NCBI GenBank assembly: GCA_933228895.1
Contig: OW121853.1
Span: 9,864,494 to 9,928,493 of the forward strand
Length of the DNA stretch: 64,000 nucleotides
Source: Platycnemis pennipes
Taxonomy: Eukaryota > Arthropoda > Insecta > Odonata > Platycnemididae
Direction of reading: 5' to 3'
Under the pieces are notes generated by a model. The model did not search any database, had not been told where the DNA came from, and saw only the letters and a list, made by a program, of their open reading frames with translations. Shown here piece after piece: positions 45,922 to 56,984 of the stretch (position 1 is the stretch's first letter; every line of letters begins with the position of its first letter). Position numbers and translations under genes: made by a program.

Positions 45922-47372
45922 CCTAAGGCTTTGTGGAATAATGACATCCCCGCCGAACTATTAAAAATGCAGCATAGAAGACATTAACCCATCTCTAAAA
46001 AAACCTTTTGCAACATGTACTCAACAGGAAAAATACCTAGGGACTTCGAGGAAAACATTATAATTCTTATTCCCAAAAACTCTAATCTAATGTGAACATT
46101 TTAGGAATATAGGCTAAACAACACATGCATCGATGATATTGACAAGAATAATCTACGGAAAAAATGAACGAAAAGCAGAGGATTTCCTGGTTGAAGATGA
46201 ATTTGGATTAAGGAAGAGATACAAGGGAAGAAATATTGGCCCTTAGGATGCTAATAGAGAAGAGAATGGAGAAGTACAAACTGAAATTCATTGCATGTGT
46301 GGATTTAGAAAAGGATTTTGAAAACGAATATTGGAATTAAATGCTTATAATTCTGAAAGGATTTGGAGTGTCGCGCAATAGCCGAAGAATTATCCACAGT
46401 TTGCATAAAAACCAAGTAGCTGGGATAAAATCTAGACCCTTCTCTGAAAAAGCAAGAATAAGGGAAGGAGTGAGACAAGGCTGTGCACTATCTCCCGTAA
46501 TTTTTAATGTTTACATATAGAGAGCCACTAATGAAATCAAGGAGAAGTGTTCTGGAGTGAACATCTACTGAGGAACAATCAGCATGCTAGGATTTGCTGA
46601 TGACATAGCTCTCATAGCAGAGAAAAAGAAGGATCTGAATACGACACTAAATACAATGGAAAGGACAATGGCCAGACCTCAACTAAAGATCTATAAGAAG
46701 AAGACTAAGATATAGGTGTGCAGCAAGAGGGAAGCGGCCAAAACCAGAGTTATACTAGGGAAAGAGAAACTGGAAAAGGTGAAAGAGTTCTGTTACCTGG
46801 GAAGCAGAGTAACCTACGATGGACGAAACAAGAAAGAAATAGTCATAAGAAGAGCACAGGCAAAGAGGGCATTCTACGAAACGAAGAATATACTTACTGC
46901 TGAAAATACAAGCTTAGAAGTAAGGAATAAATTCATCAGAACGTATATCTGGAGCATGTTTCTATGGTAGTGAGGTATGGATGACGACAGCAGCATAGAA
47001 GAAAAGGGTGAAAGCATTCGAAATATGGTGCTACCGATGAATGATGAAGATAAAATGGATCGACCGAGTGACAAAAGAAGAAGTCTTAAGAATAGTGGGA
47101 GAAAAGAGGAGTCTGCTTAACGAACTCTAAAAAGAAGACGGGACAACCTAATCGGCCATACCTTAAGACGCGATGGCCTGATGAAGACAATCGTCGAAGG
47201 AAAAGTGAACGGGAAGAATGGAAAAGGCAGGCCTCGTATGAGATACATGGAACAGGTTGTGAAGGATGCAGAAGAGAAAAATTACGTAACAATGAAAAGG
47301 TTGGCCGATAGAGGAATCGAGTGGAGGGCAGTGTCAAACCAATCCTAGCATTGTTGACCCATGATGATGAAA
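45922..47372 (+). mobile_element. Non-LTR retrotransposon copy 8, RT plus tail
   Basis: It starts inside the linker/RT boundary (KALWNNDIPAELLK), with IPRDFEE and IIILIPKN, then GVRQGCALSPVIFNVY (about 46467-46514), FADDIALIAE (about 46594-46620), and an 84-codon open piece at 46716-46970 with EFCYLGSRVTYDGRNKKE. The KIKWIDRV and GHTLRRDGLMKTIVEGK blocks follow. The catalytic FADD is kept, but TAA or TAG stops interrupt several blocks. The 3' end is complete with an ATGATGATG tail. Confidence 0.92.
46716..46970 (+). pseudogene. Retrotransposon ORF fragment (84 aa) in copy 8
   Basis: This is the longest open piece of copy 8. It covers the post-RT segment CSKREAAKTRVILGKEKLEK, EFCYLGSRVTYDG and LEVRNKFIRTYIWSMFLW, and a stop then follows where other copies read YGSEAWT. 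The stop arises from a one- or two-base change or deletion in CTTTACGGCAGTGAGGC, seen by comparison with 21777-21793. Confidence 0.85.
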
Positions 47373-47374
47373 GC

Positions 47375-49625
47375 TTTCCTAGAAAATTATTACTTACATA
47401 CGGAAAAACATGTATTGTACTTACGTAAATAACGAAACACTAAGTTGTTTTAACTTGAACTGAACCACATAAAGTAGATTTTAAGATTTTGAATAAGCTA
47501 ATGTATCAAGTTTATGTATATACTAGCGGAAGGTGTCCATTGTTTCTCAACAAGAGGGATAAAATAAGAAATAATGGACCAGTAGTTATTTTACGGGAGG
47601 GAATCTCAGACCTAATATCTTAACTTAATTTATCTTATGAAGTTTAATTTGCCCTTACTGTCACTTTATTTTCATTCTAGCGTCTAAGATTCCTTTACTT
47701 TTCATCTTTGTTACCAATCGTCTTTTGATGCTATCGTGGCTGGAAATATGTTAAATTAGATATAATTTTCAAATTTCAGTGGGAAAACGAAGAAAACTCT
47801 CCTATGTACACCGGTGTTATATTAACCGGGATTAAGAAAGAAAAGGAAATGAAAATAAATAAATTATAACAGTACACATTATACTAATTTGAATTACGCA
47901 AAGATCAAATTAGACTGACATGATTTTTATTTTTTATTTTTTTACGCAAGTCTGTTCACACCATTGACGTACTTAGTGCATGCGATAAGTATTTCCCAAA
48001 TGTTTCAACATGTTAGATGAAAATTGGGATTTGTAGTTTGTCCTGCATGGCATTCATCTCATTAGGCATGCAGTGTACATGAGTTTTAGTGCATGCACAT
48101 AAAGAACATTAGGAAAAACTTACCCCTTGCCACACACCCTCAATGTGACGTTTAGGGTACCTGATCAGAATATTTAAATGAACGAATAGAATGGCTATTG
48201 CTGTGAAATACTGATTGCTATAAAAATAAATTAATTGGAATGAAAGAAAAATGTCTCAGCAGAAGAAGATGTCGAGGATTTTTTGATATCTTTTACCTAA
48301 AATATTTTTCCTCATGTTTAATGAGCCCTACCTTCACCACCATAAAGCCGGTTAAATTAATCCTGTTACCGCTGAATATAAGTTCATGCAGACAATGCAA
48401 GCTACGCTGGTGGTTGCCACGACCTCTGGTCACATTATAATACTCTCAGCCGCGAGATAATATATAATATCTACCCAAAAACATTGCGTAGAATAACGAA
48501 TTCTATGGCATCTAAAGAAGAAAATGTGCTTGAACAATTTTCGAGTCTTTTGTTATTTTATCAAACTGAGGACAAAAGGAAAATTGTCGAGCAGGCTTAT
48601 CCTGAACACAAGAAGTGTTACATCATCCCTGGATGCACAATACTTTAAATGCCACTGATTATTCTTGACAAAGCCTAACTTAAAATAATTCATGCATTTA
48701 CGTATTCCCTACCTAATGTATTTTTCATTCATTGGATTATTAGCTGGAGCTGCCATTCGAATTTCGGTGCAACTGAGCTAGGTCAAGAAAAATATTTTGT
48801 TTTCTCCATTCCTATAAAAGGCATTTAACTCTACTGCAGCTCAGTGAACTGTCAGAAAACTTTATTAAAATGTGTATTCGCACTGCGTGACAATCTTGTT
48901 ATAAATGCAATCCACACGCTCGCTTCAATTTCCCTTACCGGACAGAAATAACATTCATCATTTACGATCTCCGGTTAGTTAAGTTTCTTCTGGCCCAAAT
49001 TATATGCTAATGTGCATAAACGGAATAACTCGTGTTAATTCGGGCTTAGGCACTAAGATATGTAGTGAGAAAATTATCCATAAAAAAATACTACGTGTAA
49101 AAACTGATAAGATACATCGTATCTCTCTGGAGCTATTACTTGATTGAAGGTAATAGTATAAATGACATTTGATAAAAATTAATAATTTATACCATAATCG
49201 TATAAAAGTGAAGAAAATAACATGTATACATATGTATCTAGCTCTAACTGAATGTTACTGTGATTAAGTACTACCTACATAACCCTCACACTTTTCCAGA
49301 TTGAAGCAATTAATATACTAATATTTCAATATTTCATGTCCTTCTAGCAGCAAAATATCTCCAGTTAATACTTTGATAATGTTTCTTACGAGATGCATTC
49401 ACGGAGTTAGGACGAATATAAATTTTTGGAATAGGAATGTTTGTAAATTTACCCAGTTTTTGGATTTAGAGTTCTACCTTTTTAATGTATAACGTAAGCC
49501 TTTAAGTCATATTTCTTGGAACTTTACAAAGACTTAAGCTCTTTTCAAGTCATCCATAACTATGGAATATTAAAATTCAATTTATCTCCATTCAGTTAAC
49601 ATTTAAATTTGAATGTGGGAATCGA
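47375..49625. other. AT-rich stretch, nothing recognised
   Basis: Over 2 kb of low-GC sequence with only short chance frames (for example 48240-48440 +). No RNA gene or repeat boundary is seen. Confidence 0.5.
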
Positions 49626-49685
49626 GTCAAACCTAGTACGGGGTGAGCTCTACCCTCACCTATCAAAACCAACCTTGGGGTTGAT
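49625..49685 (+). repeat. Fragment shared with the S3 SINE body
   Basis: CTAGTACGGGGTGAGCTCTA, then CACCTATCAAAACCAACCTT and GGGGTTGATT, is the reverse complement, with small differences, of 24838-24892. It shows that this block is dispersed. No tRNA-like head is visible next to it, so it is a truncated copy or a different element that shares the block. Confidence 0.7.
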
Positions 49686-49689
49686 TCAC

Positions 49690-52130
49690 TGAGTTAGTGA
49701 TATATTCGTCCATTCCAAAAGAATATATTCAGCAAGCGTTGTCAGTTATTCAAGATTGATTTTAATCCTAATCAAATTGATTAAATAAATAATTTACCAC
49801 GCTCTTCATTTAAAGTGAGTTGTTAAAATATTTTTTCATAAGATACAGAAACCAGGATGTAACATGATTGAAACTGGAATTGTTTCAAAAATGTACAACA
49901 TCGTCAGCAAGGGAAGTAATACTATTAGTATCGAGCACTAATAAACAAATCAGAAACTATCATAAGGAAAATGAAAATCATGTTGCCGCCCTCGTATTTA
50001 TCTCCTTTTATTTCTCAAGAGGATTGAGAAAAAAAAATTATTTTGTGGGGAGATAATTAAACATTCGTAACAAATTTACGCAAATAGCCAGATCGGTGAA
50101 GTCCGGCCTATTAATCCACGGTTTTGGGATAGTATTGTTTTGGGACATTATTAGGTAAATGAATGAATGAAATAACGAAAAATTGATTTCGTTGCAAGAT
50201 TTAATATTGTTTTATGGTTTATACATAATTAGGTGCACTATAGCCTAATCAGTTGAAGAAATTAAGACCTCATTCCAAGATTATATACTACGGCTAAATT
50301 CAGAAGCCGTTTTTCACACGAGCAAACCCTTTCTTGCAGTAATCTTTCAACCGATAAAGAATTCGCTGATTGCAAAGCGCAATGTCTACCCTTCACCTAG
50401 TAAGGGCCCGCGGAAGAGATGTCTTAGCCTCATGGTCGCCGCCGTTTCGTCTCAGAGTTGCTCCCGTGCAAGCCCGGTAACTCCAGAGGAATTACACGTA
50501 TACACCCTAGATGCATTACGTGCATTTTTATAATATTGGAGTATATTAAAAAATACAAAAGTTGGGATAACTAAGCATTCCGAGATCACTAGCTATTCAT
50601 ACATGGTCTTCAGTTCTGAATGACTGATGTGAGGTACACTTAAAATTTGCAATACGTGAACACGTTTCAGCGTTGCCAATCCACAAGAATTTTATTTCCC
50701 AAGTTTTATTGTGAAGGCGAAAAACTTGTGGCCGGAGATGTACAAGAATTATGCGAGAAGTGTATTTGAAACATAAGATTCGTTAAAGGAAATTACAAGG
50801 AAAAGTCTAAAAAAAATTGAACATCCATAATTATTTACCGAGCTATATAAATAAAATATCTGCAATCTCTACATTAATATTTTAAAATATACACTTTGAT
50901 TTTAAGTAATTTTTATTTTTGCATATTGTTCAAATCTCATCAAGATACATTATTATTCCGCCACCTTTGAAAATCATTTAGGGTAATGAACGACCTTCTC
51001 GCCTAACTCCCCTTGTCTCTGGGAGGAGATATTTCGTGAATGGCAGAGCAAATTTATCCAAATTACTTTAGGCAGGATAAATAAAGATTACTGGTATTGC
51101 ATGGACCTAGCTGGTCCTATCTTTGCCTTGAACAGGCAATAATAAATTACATTTATTTAACGGTTATTCAATAGAGGCAGCCATATGTTATTTGCAACTC
51201 TAGTACCTAGAGCTGCAACAGAATTATAAAAGCTTATTTGCAAGTAAAGCTTACGAAACAGAGTGCCTAATTTTAGAAACTTTTAATTTGCGAATAGGTG
51301 TGAAAGCAATGTTTAATTACATGCACACTCATGTTTTTGTACCTTTGTGAGATTTGTTCACTCTGGAACTGATTTAACTACAGAAAATTTTAAGGGAATA
51401 CTAAAGAGGACAAATAATACTACTTATTATTTGGGTTATTAAACCTGAGCCGCCATATTTTCATGAGGTGGTACATAACATCGTTTTCTAAACACTCATA
51501 GTTCGTATTGTATTGTTCTTAATGGTAGTCCTGTGACCGCGAAACTTCGTTGTTGCAATTTTGAAGCCTTAGACTGGAAACCTAACCATTTACATTTGAA
51601 AATTTAGGCATATGTACATATATTTAAAGTTAAATCTTTTTTTATTGCTCTGAAGATAAATCAGAAACCTTATTTTGCATTTAAATGAGCATGCACTACC
51701 TCCTTATTTAACAGGCATATATCCATTTTTAGACGTGCTATCTTTCAGAGGGCTCAAACCCTCTTCAGAAAATGTTTCCAAAATATGATGAATGCTGACA
51801 CCGTAAGACCATTTTGCAGTGGGATCAAGATGAAAATTACCATCATCATGGTAAGGTTATTAGAGAGACTTCGTGTTTACAACTCTACAATGATTAAGCC
51901 TAACAGTGATTTTATTTACCTATTATTCGTTAAGGCCTTTTTTGTTTTAATGTCGTGGAAGTGATGTTCGCCCTCGATTTTATCTCCTGAGGGCGCAATA
52001 TCATTTTCGTGTATATATGAGAGTTCAAAGTCTAAATCTCCTACAAATGAAACACGATATTAGCAGCAAAATGAAGAACGTGAATAACAAAAATTATGGG
52101 AACATAAAGAGTACAGCGAGAAAGAGCATG
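49690..52130. other. AT-rich stretch with one GC-raised patch
   Basis: Positions 50395-50500 are markedly GC-richer (GGGCCCGCGGAAG, GTCGCCGCCG). On the minus strand this patch contains GCGACCATGAGGC, a reasonable start context, a 15-codon frame and an AG|GTGAAG donor-like site. That is suggestive of a tiny exon but far from proof. The rest is featureless. Confidence 0.35.
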
Positions 52131-52189
52131 GAGTGAAGAGCTATGTGAAAATAATTTTAAAAGATGCTTTTTCTCAGGTTTCCGTGACG

Positions 52190-52330
52190 TTGATCTGTAC
52201 TGAAGTAAGATGTGGTGCTTTCCCGGCTTATTTGCTGCGTCAAGGTTTCTCGGGTCCTCCACCGGGTTATTGCGTCCACGTCCGCCGACGTTTCGATTCC
52301 CGGATTTCTCAGTCACCGTCTTCAAAGAGA
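52190..52330 (-). mobile_element. Unclassified repeat end with GAAACG box
   Basis: The minus strand reads TTTGAAGACGGTGACTGAG, then GGGAATCGAAACGTCGGCGG, a word order that resembles the terminal boxes of the palindromic family A (CTGAAGA ... CGAAACCGG). It is GC-richer than its flanks and stops abruptly where retrotransposon copy 9 begins. Assignment to a family is inference. Confidence 0.45.
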
Positions 52331-52786
52331 AGAGGCCAAAACCAACGTTAAACTAGGAAAACAGAAACTGGAAGAGGTGAAAGAGTTCTGTTACCTGGGA
52401 AGCAGAGTAACTAACGATGGACGAAGCAAGAAAAAAATAGTGAGTAGAATAGCCCAGGCAAAGAGAGCATTCTATCAAAAGAAGAATCTACTCACAGCTG
52501 GAAATACAAGCTTGGAAGTAAGAAGGCAATTGATCTAAACGTATATCTGGAGCATGTTCCTTTACGGCAGTGAGGCATGGACGATGACTGCAGCGGAGAA
52601 GAAAAGGGTGGAAGCATTCGAAATATGGTGCTATCGAAGAATGATGACTTCAGATAAAATGGATCAACCGAGTGACAAACGAAGAAGTCCTAAGAAGATT
52701 GGGAGAAAAGAGAAGTCTGCTGAAAACTATAAAAAGAAGACTGGACAACCTAATCGGCCATATCTTAAGACACGATGGCGTGATAG
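52331..52786 (+). mobile_element. Non-LTR retrotransposon copy 9, truncated at both ends
   Basis: It covers only the post-RT region: EEAKTNVKLGKQKLEEVKEF, CYLGSRVTNDGRSKKKIVSR, LLTAGNTSLEVRRQL, MFLYGSEAWTMTAAEKKRVE and RRMMTSDKMDQPSD, then loss of frame. It is among the least diverged pieces of the family here. Its 3' end stops within the GHILRHDG block (ACACGATGGC), so it lacks the normal tail. The 5' edge abuts the 52.2 kb repeat without spacer. Confidence 0.88.
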
Positions 52787-52789
52787 AAG

Positions 52790-55012
52790 CAGGAAAACGA
52801 AAAGTTGACTGAATGGAATAAATTGCTAAAAATTAACAACTTTGTGAAAATACTAGAAGGAAAAATTGAAAAAAATTATCTATGTCAGCTCTGAAAACAA
52901 AAAAACCTAAATGTACAATGCATAGCACACAATTGTCCTCCGGCCGTACGCTGCTGTGCGGGGTGCATACTGAACGCCTGTGACGCGTCGCAACAACATG
53001 GATATTTTCAATTCGGAATAGATACCGTGTGAATGCCGTCATCCGACGATAAAGCTGATTGTGTTCATTAATTTTAACACTAAAAGTTATGAGTAATGTG
53101 TGACTGGTAAGTTCTGAAAGATGACTTCGATGAGTCCTTCAGAAAAATGTTACATTAGCTACCAATATTGATGTACCTTGAAAATAATGAAGAGATCACT
53201 TTCAAATATACTACTGCACCAAGAAATGTCATCACAAATGCATATTGTGCATTCAAAATGGAATAATAGTCAACATATGCGACGTGTAAGTAAAATGACA
53301 GCTAAATGGTATAGGATGTCTGCAAAATATTGAGTCGAGCCATTGCTAAAACTACGGACACTTTCTGGAACACTTTCTGCTTTGCATTACACTCTTTTGC
53401 TAGACAATTCAGCTCACCTGGACTCGCTTACTCGACTCCCCCCCATGAGGGAATTAGCAGGATGTAGAGGTGGCAAGCTTAGCGCTAGATTCACGAATGG
53501 TATCAGTATGAGAGACCATCTTAGAAACCGGATCGGACCTGCAAGTTATGCTCCTCTTATGTGAGGCTAAGGATAGATACGTTTGAACTGGTATAAGACC
53601 ACCCGTTCTCTAAGCTGCTCCTGCAGTCCTATCCCTAGGTGCCAATTTCAGAATCAACGGCGAGTATATTTCCTTCTTGAATGAGAGATTGATGTAAGCA
53701 GATGAAAACCGTTGTAGCAAGTGCAAGTCACGGGCTGTAAGAGGAATGGTCGCAAACGTTACTGGACATCCAAAGTCTTTCAGGGTTGTCGTGTATGGAT
53801 GGACATTGTTCTAAATGGCAGTAGTAGGTACTGTTACTGAGTATGTGGTGGATTTTTTTTAATTAGCTGAACAGAGCATAGGGTAAAACAGTACTTGGTA
53901 CTCTCAATTTGGTATCACTCTATATCCAATGAGACAATTGAAACGCAGTTAATGCGCATATTTACGGCACTAACGCAGCTGTGGTAGTAACACAAATTGA
54001 ACGTTGTTTTTTAGACGAATCAATACCTACTGCGAAATCTGTATATGAATGGGTGACGTATATTTCAGCTTTTCATTAGGGAAAAAGTTTGACAAAGTGA
54101 CCGTGGAGATATTAATTTCGACTGACCCTACAGAAAGCATTTCCTGATAATTCGGAATGCGTCGTATGCAATGTAGGATGCTTTCAAGTTAATGAAGTCG
54201 TAAAACTCAACTATATTACACGAAATGCCTTAAGTTGCAATTTGATATGCTGGCATTATAGGGCAAAGTGCAAGAACCAAAAGCTGGCAGCTGATATTGT
54301 TTGAAAGCGCTTTTTCTTAAGAGTGGAAATGTAAAAAAAGGAAAACATACCATGCCCAAAAAAAAATTTTAAAGACCGTGCAAGACTAAAAGTTTTCAAA
54401 CTTGCAGAGAAAGAAGAAGTCACAGCAAATAATATAGAGAAATATATAAATAAAATCCAAAAATATCACTATTTTGTAACTTCTTACGATTCTCTGCCAC
54501 TAGCATTTCCACAACACTTGCAGTGATATTTTTTTATGAAAGCAAAACACACTGAACGAAGTTGCTTCATTGAGTATTCTCAGAGCGTCATACCTACAAT
54601 ACCGATAACTAGAATGCAGCAACTATACAGCAACAAGCCTAGTTCGGGCTTGCTGTTATCGCCTCGAAAAGTTGGTGCCAGGGTTAAACACCATCCGGAT
54701 GAAAACCCGGGAACTCTCCATCCTAGCAAGCCCAGTCCTTTTGCAGCTTATAGCCCATTCATAAACAACCAATATAAAAATCAACATGGATTCATAGCGA
54801 TGTTTGGACTTTTTTAATTTATGAAAATGCATCTCTATGTATGTGATTCGTAAAATTCACTCACTTCTGAGAAGGGAAGTTCAAATATCATCAGAATATT
54901 TTAACTTTACCTTATACAGAATAGAGTAGCTATGTTGTTCTTCTGATCACAGTGAACTAAGATAGTGTAAACCATGTATGCATTCAAAGCATAGAACAGT
55001 ATACGCACCACT
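52790..55012. other. AT-rich stretch, nothing recognised
   Basis: A 73-codon + strand frame at 53343-53564 lies in a locally GC-richer patch, and a 93-codon frame at 54536-54817 contains a CAAGCC...GGCTTG hairpin region. Neither has a recognisable domain. No RNA gene is supported. Confidence 0.4.
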
Positions 55013-55014
55013 TT

Positions 55015-55089
55015 ATTGATAAAAATCACGTATCTTTTGATTGATAAAAATCACGTATCTTTTGATTGATAAAAATCACGTATCTTTTG
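55015..55089 (+). repeat. Perfect 25-bp tandem repeat, three units
   Basis: The unit (beginning ATTGATAAAAATCACGTATC) occurs at 55015-55039, 55040-55064 and 55065-55089 without a mismatch. There are no spacers, so it is a minisatellite and not a spacer-repeat array. Confidence 0.95.
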
Positions 55090-55091
55090 CA

Positions 55092-56095
55092 AAAACCTCA
55101 AAATAACGAAAATAACTTTCGCTTACTCTTTACATTAATAAAATGTAAACGAGTAAGCAATGAAATCGCTGAACATGTATCACCAATATAATACGTATAT
55201 ACATAATAGGACATATCTTACAATTAGATAGAAATTTATTTTTCTAATTAAAAATGGCTTTTAGAGAATGGAATATTTATGCGATTGTAGGCATTGAGTA
55301 AAAATGAGTTGCGCGGTATAGATTACAAATACTAAATTTTTAAGATCGGATACCATTTTAATAATGATATTGATATAGTTTCAATAGTATTAAAGTCATT
55401 TTTTTAAAGAAATGAACCGGATAGTGATAAGTCCAGTATAAATAAAAGGTTATTAAAATACAGAAGTCATTGAAATCGTAACGCTGCATTGAAGTAAAAG
55501 GGTAAATATCAATCTATTGCTCCATAGATGTTTAATGCCATTTAATTTAGCATCTTATCTGCAGTGGTATTCGGAGACAGCTTTGATGATCAATGCCATG
55601 TGAAGCACCACTTAGAATATGTAGGATTTTCTTACTTATAAATGTTCTTTGAAACTACGAACAAAATGACGGAAAATTGAGCAGAAAACCGACATGAGTT
55701 GGAGGAGAAAACCGACACTTTGTACGCATAGATATTCACCGGCATTGGCGCTCTCTACGCTACGGGAAGGAAGCCTGCGCGCTACTGCATAAAAAAGTTT
55801 AATATAACGTTCATAAATCTATTTTAACAAGACTAAGGAATATAATATCAGCTTGTACATTGCTTTAAGCTTCATTGGCACATGCGAAGATATTTTGCAA
55901 AGCTCCTTCTTAATACCAATAATCCAAGTTTATGCTCTGAGGTAACAAATGATTCATAGCATATAGATTAGGGCAAAAAATTTATAAATGCATTCAGCAA
56001 TATATGTGCCAAAAAATTAGTTATTCACTGTTCTCTACCTATTTTCAGTTGAAAGCCACACAATTTTGTGGTTATTATGCATTTTATCCTAATAT
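55092..56095. other. AT-rich stretch, nothing recognised
   Basis: A small GC-raised patch near 55735-55785 (GGCATTGGCGCTCTCTACGC) stands out, but no feature could be assigned. Confidence 0.45.
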
Positions 56096-56100
56096 TTAAC

Positions 56101-56840
56101 AGCGTAACGTGCATTTATGAGAGAAATGGTGAAATTATGCACAAAAATGAACGTCAAATGTGACGATGATAAACTATAATTTGATGAAATTTTTAATTCG
56201 GGCTAATTATATGAAACATGTGCATAAAATAAAATAAAAAATATTATTTCGACCAGACACGAAAGCCTGGTAGGTAACTTTTTAATAAAAGTAGTAAAGC
56301 ATATTGAACCTTGCTGAAATGTTGTAAGAGGAGGAGAAAACCTATGATGTAAAAAGAGACGTTTCAGGCGTTATATGGTGGAATAACTTAATTAAATGAG
56401 TTTGGCAATTTTCCACAAAAAAATCTTTACTTCGACCGGTTTCGATGTGATACATCATCATCAGGTGAACAGCGTAACGTGCATTTATGAGAGAAATGGT
56501 GAAATTATGCACAAAAATGAACGTCAAATGTGACGATGATAAACTATAATTTGATGAAATTTTTAATTCGGGCTAATTATATGAAACATGTGCATAAAAT
56601 AAAATAAAAAATATTATTTCGACCAGACACGAAAGCCTGGTAGGTAACTTTTTAATAAAAGTAGTAAAGCATATTGAACCTTGCTGAAATGTTGTAAGAG
56701 GAGGAGAAAACCTATGATGTAAAAAGAGACGTTTCAGGCGTTATATGGTGGAATAACTTAATTAAATGAGTTTGGCAATTTTCCACAAAAAAATCTTTAC
56801 TTCGACCGGTTTCGATGTGATACATCATCATCAGGTGAAC
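56101..56840 (+). repeat. Perfect 370-bp tandem duplication (family A element)
   Basis: Units 56101-56470 and 56471-56840 are identical by my base-by-base reading. Each begins AGCGTAACGTGCATTTATG and ends with TGGCAATTTTCCACAAAAAA, GACCGGTTTCGATGTGATAC and CATCATCATCAGGTGAAC. The last 105 bases or so of the unit correspond to the element at 1445-1547. Identity implies either a very recent duplication, a concatemeric insertion, or an assembly artefact. No protein is encoded. Confidence 0.93.
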
Positions 56841-56980
56841 AAATTTCAACAAAGTCCAGTCATTAAGTCATTCGTATATATACTGGACTTTGTTGAAATT
56901 TGTTCACCTGATGATGATGTATCACATCGAAACCGGTCGAAGTAAAGATTTTTTTGTGGAAAATTGCCAAACTCATTTAA
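56762..56980. mobile_element. Perfect palindrome, 99-bp arms (family A element)
   Basis: The left arm 56762-56860 and right arm 56882-56980 are perfect reverse complements around a 21-base AT-rich centre (56861-56881). The left arm is the end of the second 370-bp unit plus 20 bases (AAATTTCAACAAAGTCCAGT). The whole array therefore runs as two direct units followed by an inverted partial unit. Right of 56980 the similarity ends. Confidence 0.93.
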
Positions 56981-56984
56981 CTAT

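Noticed and set aside
55015..55089. CRISPR-like array
   Set aside because: Units are directly adjacent with no spacers, and the window is eukaryotic.
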